Assembly: GCF_005747095.1 (NCBI RefSeq)
Contig: NZ_SWLG01000009.1
Coordinates: 113,567-177,566 of the forward strand
Source: Exobacillus caeni
GTDB taxonomy: Bacteria; Bacillota; Bacilli; Bacillales; Guptibacillaceae
DNA length: 64,000 nucleotides
Reading direction: 5' to 3'
Part shown: piece by piece, positions 59,148-64,000 of the stretch
Layout of the letters: the number at the start of each line of letters is the position of its first letter
How positions within the stretch are numbered: the stretch's first letter is position 1
Translations under genes and position numbers: made by a program
The notes under the pieces: model-generated
Told to the model about the DNA's origin: nothing
Database searches by the model: none
The model's input: the letters and a program-made list of their open reading frames with translations, nothing else

Positions 59148-60102
59148 TCTTCTCACTTCCTTCCTTTTTCGTTTCCTCTTTCTTTTCCTGAACCGGATTA
59201 ATCGGAAGGTATTTCACCGTATTGCCGGCATCATCAGTAATGTAAATTTTACTGTCAGGCAGCACATCATCAAGTGTTTCCAGGATGAGTCGCTGTCTTG
59301 TTACGTCCGGGCTGGCCTTATACTCGTTGAACAGCGCGTTGAAGACTGCGACATCTCCGCGTGCTTCCTCGATGCGGGCCGCTTTTGTTCCTTCCGCCCT
59401 TGAAATGATCGCATCTTTTTGACCCTGTACTTCGTTTTCTTTCTGGTTGGCATACTTTCTCGCTTCATAAATCGTAGTTTCCATCTGTTCTCTTGCATCG
59501 ACAACGTTTGTAAATGCTTTTCTTACTTCGTCGTTCGGCAATTCAACATCCTGAAGCTTTGTATCAAGAATAGAAATGCCGATATCATAGCGATCGATCA
59601 ATTTTGTTAAAAGCTTGCGGACATCGCCTTCAATACGGGCTTTTCCGGAAGTGAGCGCTTCATCGATTTGGTTTGTTCCGATCACGCCTCTAAGAGCTGC
59701 TGATGTTGCGTTGTATAAAATCTTCTCTGGCTCATCGGAATAGTATAAATACTGTTTTGGATTCGTTATTCTCCATTGGACAACCATGTCGACAAGAACG
59801 ATATTTTCATCCCCTGTCACCATTTTCGTTTCCTCTGGATATTCTACGATCTTTCCTTCCTTTTCATCATAGCCAAAGGTTAAGCTAAAAGTTTCCCTTG
59901 GTAAAATATCAACTTCCTGAACAGGCCACGGCAGTTTGAAGTGCAGGCCGGGTTCACTGATTTCTTCATCTACTTTACCAAAAGTAGTAATGATCGCCTG
60001 TTCTGATTCATCCACGGTATACCAGCTCGTGATAAAGATAACTACCAGAATGGCAAAGGTAATGATGGCACCGATGAGAATCGAGATTTTTTTTGTTGTC
60101 AC
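59140..60102 (-). CDS. hflK: Membrane protease modulator HflK (SPFH/prohibitin family)
   Basis: 320 residues. N-terminal membrane helix ISILIGAIITFAILVVIFITSW, SPFH domain beginning VDESEQAIITTFGKVDEEISEPGLHFKLPWPVQEV, coiled coil AREQMETTIYEARKYANQKENEVQGQKDAI, Lys/Glu-rich tail. Partner of HflC in regulating FtsH. B. subtilis 168 lacks this pair at the site, so it is lineage-specific. GTG start after GGGGGGAAGCCTT. Confidence 0.88.
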   Translation of the reverse strand: MTTKKISILIGAIITFAILVVIFITSWYTVDESEQAIITTFGKVDEEISEPGLHFKLPWPVQEVDILPRETFSLTFGYDEKEGKIVEYPEETKMVTGDENIVLVDMVVQWRITNPKQYLYYSDEPEKILYNATSAALRGVIGTNQIDEALTSGKARIEGDVRKLLTKLIDRYDIGISILDTKLQDVELPNDEVRKAFTNVVDAREQMETTIYEARKYANQKENEVQGQKDAIISRAEGTKAARIEEARGDVAVFNALFNEYKASPDVTRQRLILETLDDVLPDSKIYITDDAGNTVKYLPINPVQEKKEETKKEGSEKNG

Positions 60103-60389
60103 AAGGCTTCCCCCCTAAAAATTACGTTACCGTTATTTACGTATGTATTTTAAAAAAGGTTTCAAAATGATTACAAGACTATTACAAATGCTTCTTACGC
60201 TCATTGTAGTAGGGTAGAAAAAAGAATAAAAGGTTTAATTGTTTCCATTTATACCTGCATCTTTTTAGCGCAATTTTTACTGTAAAATGAAAATGGTTTA
60301 ACTCTGTAAAAATAGAGAAAATTAAAGGGAGAACGCTGGATTTCTGAACGGCAATCTCCCATAATAAAATTAGAAAGGGTGAGGACAGG

Positions 60390-61019
60390 GTGAAGGTGTT
60401 ATTTATTTGTACGGGAAACACGTGCCGCAGTCCGATGGCAGAAGCCCTGCTGCGCCACAAATCTAACGGAAAGTTAGAAGTAAAGTCAGCCGGCGTTTTT
60501 GCCCAAAATGGCAGCAGCGCGAGCCAACAGACGATTCAAGTTTTATCCGAGAACAGCATCGCCTGCCAGCATCGATCACGACCACTGGATCGATCGCTTG
60601 TAGACTGGGCGGATCTGCTTTTGACGATGACCGAAAACCACAAGGCGATCCTTTTAAGGGATTATCCTGAGGCAGCTTTTAAGATTTTTACACTAAAAGA
60701 ATATGCTTTGAACCAGAGCAAAAGTGAGAGAGCTTACCAGGAGTTCCATGAAAAGTATGCAGAGCTTGAAACAAAGAGGGCGGGGTTCCTCTATGAATTG
60801 GATAAGAAGAATCTTTCCCATGCTGAGCGGGAAGAAGAAATAGAAGCATTCCAGAAGAAGACCAGGCCGGAGTTAGTAGAACTTTTGCAGCTTGAAAAGA
60901 ATCTTCCTGACCTTGATGTTTCCGATCCGTTTGGCGGCCATGTTGAAGTTTACCGCGAAACCTATGAAGAGCTAGACCAGTTAATAGATGAATTGATTAA
61001 AAAGTTCGAAAAAAAATAA
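60390..61019 (+). CDS. ywlE: Protein-arginine phosphatase YwlE with helical insertion
   Basis: 209 residues; B. subtilis YwlE has 150. Low-molecular-weight phosphatase fold: P-loop CTGNTCRS (C7, R13), with Thr11 at the position that selects phosphoarginine over phosphotyrosine, and general acid Asp179 in DPFGG. The extra ~60 residues (about 110-172, e.g. KYAELETKRAGFLYELDKK) are charged and predicted helical or coiled-coil, inserted between FTLKEY and the acid loop. Removes arginine phosphate set by McsB. GTG start. The catalytic set is complete. Confidence 0.9.
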   Translation: MKVLFICTGNTCRSPMAEALLRHKSNGKLEVKSAGVFAQNGSSASQQTIQVLSENSIACQHRSRPLDRSLVDWADLLLTMTENHKAILLRDYPEAAFKIFTLKEYALNQSKSERAYQEFHEKYAELETKRAGFLYELDKKNLSHAEREEEIEAFQKKTRPELVELLQLEKNLPDLDVSDPFGGHVEVYRETYEELDQLIDELIKKFEKK

Positions 61020-61052
61020 TCCAGGGAAACCAAACTAGATGGAGGGATCATG

Positions 61053-61493
61053 ATGAAAGTAGCGATTGGATCAGATCATGCAGGAGTTAAAATAAAGGAC
61101 GATATAATCAATGTCATTAAAGAAATGGGCCACGAAGTAGAGGATGTTGGCTGTGACTGTGATTCATCGGTCGACTATCCGGATTATGCCCTTCCGGTTG
61201 CCGAAAAAGTTTCAAACGGGGAGGCAGATCGTGGCATCCTTATTTGCGGAACAGGAATCGGCATGTCGATTACTGCAAACAAAGTAAAGGGCGTACGTTG
61301 TGCGCTCGTCCATGATCTTTTCAGTGCAAAGGTTACCCGCCTTCATAACGATTCCAACGTGCTTGCGATGGGAGAGCGGATCATCGGGCCTGGCCTGGCA
61401 ACAGAAATTGCGAGAGTTTGGCTTGAAACGGAGTTTGAAGGAGGGCGCCACGAAAGACGCGTAAACAAAATCAAAGAATACGAAAACCAGTAG
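61053..61493 (+). CDS. rpiB: Ribose-5-phosphate isomerase B
   Basis: 146 residues, RpiB/LacAB family. Interconverts ribose 5-phosphate and ribulose 5-phosphate. Start KVAIGSDHAGVKIKD, catalytic Cys in GILICGTGIGMSI (residue about 70), His in CALVHDLFSAKVTRLHNDSNVL. ATG 61053 gives MKVAIGSDH and is eight bases after GGAGG; ATG 61050 is also possible. Homologue of B. subtilis ywlF in the same position. Confidence 0.95.
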   Translation: MKVAIGSDHAGVKIKDDIINVIKEMGHEVEDVGCDCDSSVDYPDYALPVAEKVSNGEADRGILICGTGIGMSITANKVKGVRCALVHDLFSAKVTRLHNDSNVLAMGERIIGPGLATEIARVWLETEFEGGRHERRVNKIKEYENQ

Positions 61494-61508
61494 GAAAGGG
61501 TTTTTTAA

Positions 61509-62081
61509 ATGGAAGGATTAGATCTAAAAGAAGTTAGCAAGCAAGTACGTCAGGCCTTAACAGATCTACAAACCTACGCTTCCTTATCCAGCAGGCACCT
61601 GTTAGTCATAGGCTGCAGCTCCAGTGAAGTGATGGGAAAACATATCGGTACAGCTGGAACAGAAGATATTGCAGGAGCTGTATATGAAGCTGTAAAAGAT
61701 TTTCAAGAAGAAACAGGCGTAGAACTGGCGTTTCAATGCTGTGAACATCTTAACCGCGCACTTGCCGTGGAAAGGGAAACAGCTTACAACAGAGGATATG
61801 AAATAGTCGCAGCAGTTCCAACAAGGAAAGCAGGAGGATCGATGGCTGCCTATGCTTTCAGCCAGTTTAAAGACCCGGTTCTTGTTGAATTTCTCAAAGC
61901 GGATGCAGGAATCGATATAGGCGATACGTTTATCGGCATGCACCTGCGACATGTTGCCGTTCCTGTTCGAAGCTCGGTAAAACAAGTAGGCCAGGCCCAC
62001 CTCACAATGGCCCGTACAAGGCCGAAGCTAATCGGTGGCGAAAGAGCCTCATATCCATCGAAAAACGATAATTGTTTCTAA
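61509..62081 (+). CDS. ywlG: TIGR01440 (DUF436) family protein YwlG
   Basis: 190 residues, function unknown, conserved in Firmicutes. Visible features: LLVIGCSSSEVMGKHIGTAGTEDIA, FQCCEHLNRALAVERETA (adjacent Cys-Cys-Glu-His that could bind metal), GDTFIGMHLRHVAVPVR and ARTRPKLIGGERASY. Located 16 bases after rpiB and upstream of glyA as in B. subtilis ywlG. Confidence 0.92.
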   Translation: MEGLDLKEVSKQVRQALTDLQTYASLSSRHLLVIGCSSSEVMGKHIGTAGTEDIAGAVYEAVKDFQEETGVELAFQCCEHLNRALAVERETAYNRGYEIVAAVPTRKAGGSMAAYAFSQFKDPVLVEFLKADAGIDIGDTFIGMHLRHVAVPVRSSVKQVGQAHLTMARTRPKLIGGERASYPSKNDNCF

Positions 62082-62181
62082 AGCAGGCTATTATTCTGAC
62101 GTGTGCTTCAAATTTCCAATGAGAAAAAGTAACGGATCCTGCAAACTTGCAGTTGAGATGACCTATTTGCCCGAAGGAAGA

Positions 62182-62366
62182 TTATAGGGCATATATTCCG
62201 CTATTTAATTAAAAATAGCTTTTTTCACAAAATATAGGTCTTCTGTTCCGCTATTTCCTGGAAAACAGGAAGAACAAGCCCCGAAAAGCTAAAATAAAGG
62301 ATTATATGACCTAAAAAAATGAAATGAAGCAGTATTTCTTGATTTAGCGGAACAGATGACCTATAA
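62182..62366. repeat. Four-unit palindromic repeat, copy C (diverged)
   Basis: Units end TTCCGCTATTT (62182-62207, 62233-62257), then a decayed third unit (62291-62315) and inverted TTTAGCGGAACAGATGACC (62343-62366). Same layout as copies A and B. Confidence 0.75.
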
Positions 62367-62383
62367 CGGACCAGGTGGAAAAG

Positions 62384-62420
62384 GGAGTTAGATCTTAGGG
62401 GTCTAACTCCTGTTTTTTTT
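62384..62420 (+). terminator. Intrinsic terminator after the ywlE-rpiB-ywlG unit
   Basis: GGAGTTAGA-loop-TCTAACTCC followed by TGTTTTTTTT. From here to 62656 I see only the glyA promoter region (TGATACTAT, an extended -10 near 62570). Confidence 0.85.
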
Positions 62421-62656
62421 AGGAGCGAAGCGGCAGCAAATCAAGTGGGAGTTACGTTCACATGTAAAAAAACACTGTCTGCATCAAACTCTCCAGAGAT
62501 CAAAATAATCCCTTTGTCAGCAGTTGTCAAAAAACTCCAATAAGTCTGTTGTACCAGCCAAACAGAAGTGTGATACTATATAAAGAGTTGAAAAATCACT
62601 TTAAACATGTGTATACATAAACACATCATTACTGTGTTCGATGAAAGGGGATTCGT

Positions 62657-63898
62657 ATGGAAAAACTAGCGAAACAAGATGAGCAGCTTTTTAACGCAAT
62701 CCAGAATGAACTAGGCCGTCAACGTACAAAAATTGAGTTGATCGCTTCAGAGAACTTTGTCAGTGAGGCGGTTATGGAAGCGCAGGGATCAGTCCTAACA
62801 AACAAATATGCGGAAGGATACCCTGGCCGTCGTTATTATGGCGGATGTGAATACGTTGATGTTGCCGAAAATATCGCAAGAGACCGCGCGAAGCAGATCT
62901 TTGGCGCTGACCATGCAAACGTGCAGCCTCACTCCGGTGCACAGGCAAACATGGCAGTTTATTTTACTGTGCTCGAGCAGGGAGATACTGTGCTTGGGAT
63001 GAACCTTTCCCATGGCGGACATTTGACCCATGGAAGCCATGTGAACTTCAGCGGTATCCAATACAACTTTGTTGAATATGGCGTAGATAAAGAAAATCAA
63101 AGAATTGATTATGATGATGTTTTGGAAAAAGCAAGAACACACCGACCGAAGCTCATCGTTGCAGGAGCGAGCGCTTATCCTAGAGAAATCGACTTCAAGC
63201 GTTTCCGCGAAATTGCAGACGAAGTGGATGCGTACTTAATGGTTGATATGGCGCATATCGCCGGCCTTGTTGCAGCTGGTATTCACCAGAATCCTGTTCC
63301 GTATGCGGACTTTGTTACAACGACGACCCATAAAACCCTGCGCGGCCCTCGCGGAGGCATGATTCTTTGCAAAGAAGAATTCGCGAAGAAAATCGATAAA
63401 TCTATTTTCCCTGGAATCCAGGGCGGTCCTTTAATGCATGTAATCGCTGCTAAAGCGGCAGCATTTGGGGAAGCGTTGACGGATGAATTTAAGGAATATG
63501 CTAAAAAAGTGGTTGAGAACGCGAAGCACCTTGCATCTTCCCTTGAAAAGGAAGGCATTCAGCTCGTATCGAACGGTACAGATAACCATCTGGTGCTAGT
63601 AGACCTGAGAAGCCTTGATCTAACAGGAAAAGCTGCTGAAAAAGCACTTGACGATATCGGCATCACGACGAATAAGAACACGATTCCGTTCGATCCGCAA
63701 AGCCCGTTCGTCACAAGCGGACTTCGCCTTGGTACTGCAGCAGTTACCACGCGTGGATTCGGAGAAAAGGAAATGGAAGAAATCGCTTCAATCATGGGAC
63801 TTGTCCTAAAGAACATGGATGACGAAAAAGTAATGGAAGAAGCGAAAAAGCGTGCGGAAGCTCTGACTGAGAAGTTTCCATTGTATCCAAACCTATAA
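62657..63898 (+). CDS. glyA: Serine hydroxymethyltransferase
   Basis: 413 residues, PLP enzyme. Converts serine and tetrahydrofolate to glycine and 5,10-methylene-THF. Internal-aldimine Lys in [14 protein letters not shown] (about residue 226), [14 protein letters not shown] at the N-terminus, [13 protein letters not shown] and [15 protein letters not shown] follows AAAGGGGATTCGT. Own promoter region and terminator; follows ywlG as in B. subtilis. Confidence 0.97.
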   Translation: MEKLAKQDEQLFNAIQNELGRQRTKIELIASENFVSEAVMEAQGSVLTNKYAEGYPGRRYYGGCEYVDVAENIARDRAKQIFGADHANVQPHSGAQANMAVYFTVLEQGDTVLGMNLSHGGHLTHGSHVNFSGIQYNFVEYGVDKENQRIDYDDVLEKARTHRPKLIVAGASAYPREIDFKRFREIADEVDAYLMVDMAHIAGLVAAGIHQNPVPYADFVTTTTHKTLRGPRGGMILCKEEFAKKIDKSIFPGIQGGPLMHVIAAKAAAFGEALTDEFKEYAKKVVENAKHLASSLEKEGIQLVSNGTDNHLVLVDLRSLDLTGKAAEKALDDIGITTNKNTIPFDPQSPFVTSGLRLGTAAVTTRGFGEKEMEEIASIMGLVLKNMDDEKVMEEAKKRAEALTEKFPLYPNL

Positions 63899-63938
63899 GA
63901 GGTAAACGAGGCTGGGACATAACTAGCCTGAAATAATT

Positions 63939-63985
63939 AAAAATGGTTCCGATCATCGGTTTTTGATGATCGGAACCATTTTTTG
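63939..63985 (+). terminator. Intrinsic terminator of glyA
   Basis: AAATGGTTCCGATCATC-loop-GATGATCGGAACCATTT followed by TTT; 17-bp stem. The stretch before it (GAGGCTGGGACATAA) is a motif I recall from many Firmicute intergenic regions. Confidence 0.92.
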
Positions 63986-64000
63986 TTGGATTGTTTCTAT

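Overview
The window is a chromosomal segment of an endospore-forming member of the Bacillaceae. The gene order follows the Bacillus subtilis ywh-ywi-ywj-ywk-ywl chromosome arm almost gene for gene: pbpG, speE, speB, ywiB, argS, uvsE, clsB, fadF, rpoE, pyrG, ywjG, spo0F, fbaA, tal, murAB, glpX, rho, rpmE, tdk, prfA, prmC, spoIIR, ywlB, ywlC, mntP, ywlE, rpiB, ywlG and glyA. Sporulation genes (pbpG, spo0F, spoIIR and a KinA/KinE-type sensor kinase), GAGG-type ribosome binding sites and TTGACA/TATAAT promoters agree with this. The exact genus cannot be proven from the window; a Fictibacillus-like or related Bacillaceae lineage is my impression.

Layout. 1-12.6 kb: a spore-type PBP (cut by the left edge), spermidine synthesis (speE-speB), an orphan PAS histidine kinase, ywiB-argS, a small XapX protein, a hydrolase, UV endonuclease and cardiolipin synthase. 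12.6-25 kb: a fatty-acid and branched-chain acyl-CoA module (fadF, thiolase, 3-hydroxybutyryl-CoA dehydrogenase, two acyl-CoA dehydrogenases, a MeaB-like GTPase, a TetR regulator, and the fused isobutyryl-CoA mutase IcmF), with two matching TetR-type palindromes in front of fadF and the thiolase gene. 25-44 kb: housekeeping backbone (transcription, CTP synthesis, phosphorelay, glycolysis and gluconeogenesis, cell wall, translation termination, sporulation signalling). 44.4-56.1 kb: an accessory catabolic island inserted between ywlC and the ywlD homologue mntP. It holds a LacI-controlled operon (hydroxyacid dehydrogenase, SDR, HisD-like dehydrogenase, GntP permease) and a sigma-54-controlled operon (Fe-alcohol dehydrogenase, second GntP permease, methylmalonate-semialdehyde-type dehydrogenase). 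56.5-64 kb: backbone again, with mscL and hflKC on the minus strand.

The most notable unexplained signals are non-coding. (1) A dispersed ~150-bp structured element occurs in five copies, with compensatory base changes in four helices and always co-directional with the flanking genes. (2) A near-consensus SigA promoter carries a LexA-like box in its spacer and leads into a hairpin-rich, gene-free stretch between pyrG and ywjG. (3) A cluster of DnaA boxes overlaps the start of tsaC (ywlC). (4) A four-unit palindromic repeat family is present in three copies. The two-operon island is the best candidate for an undescribed metabolic system: both operons have clear operators or promoters, but neither has a proven substrate. 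No rRNA, tRNA, CRISPR array, transposase or phage gene was seen.
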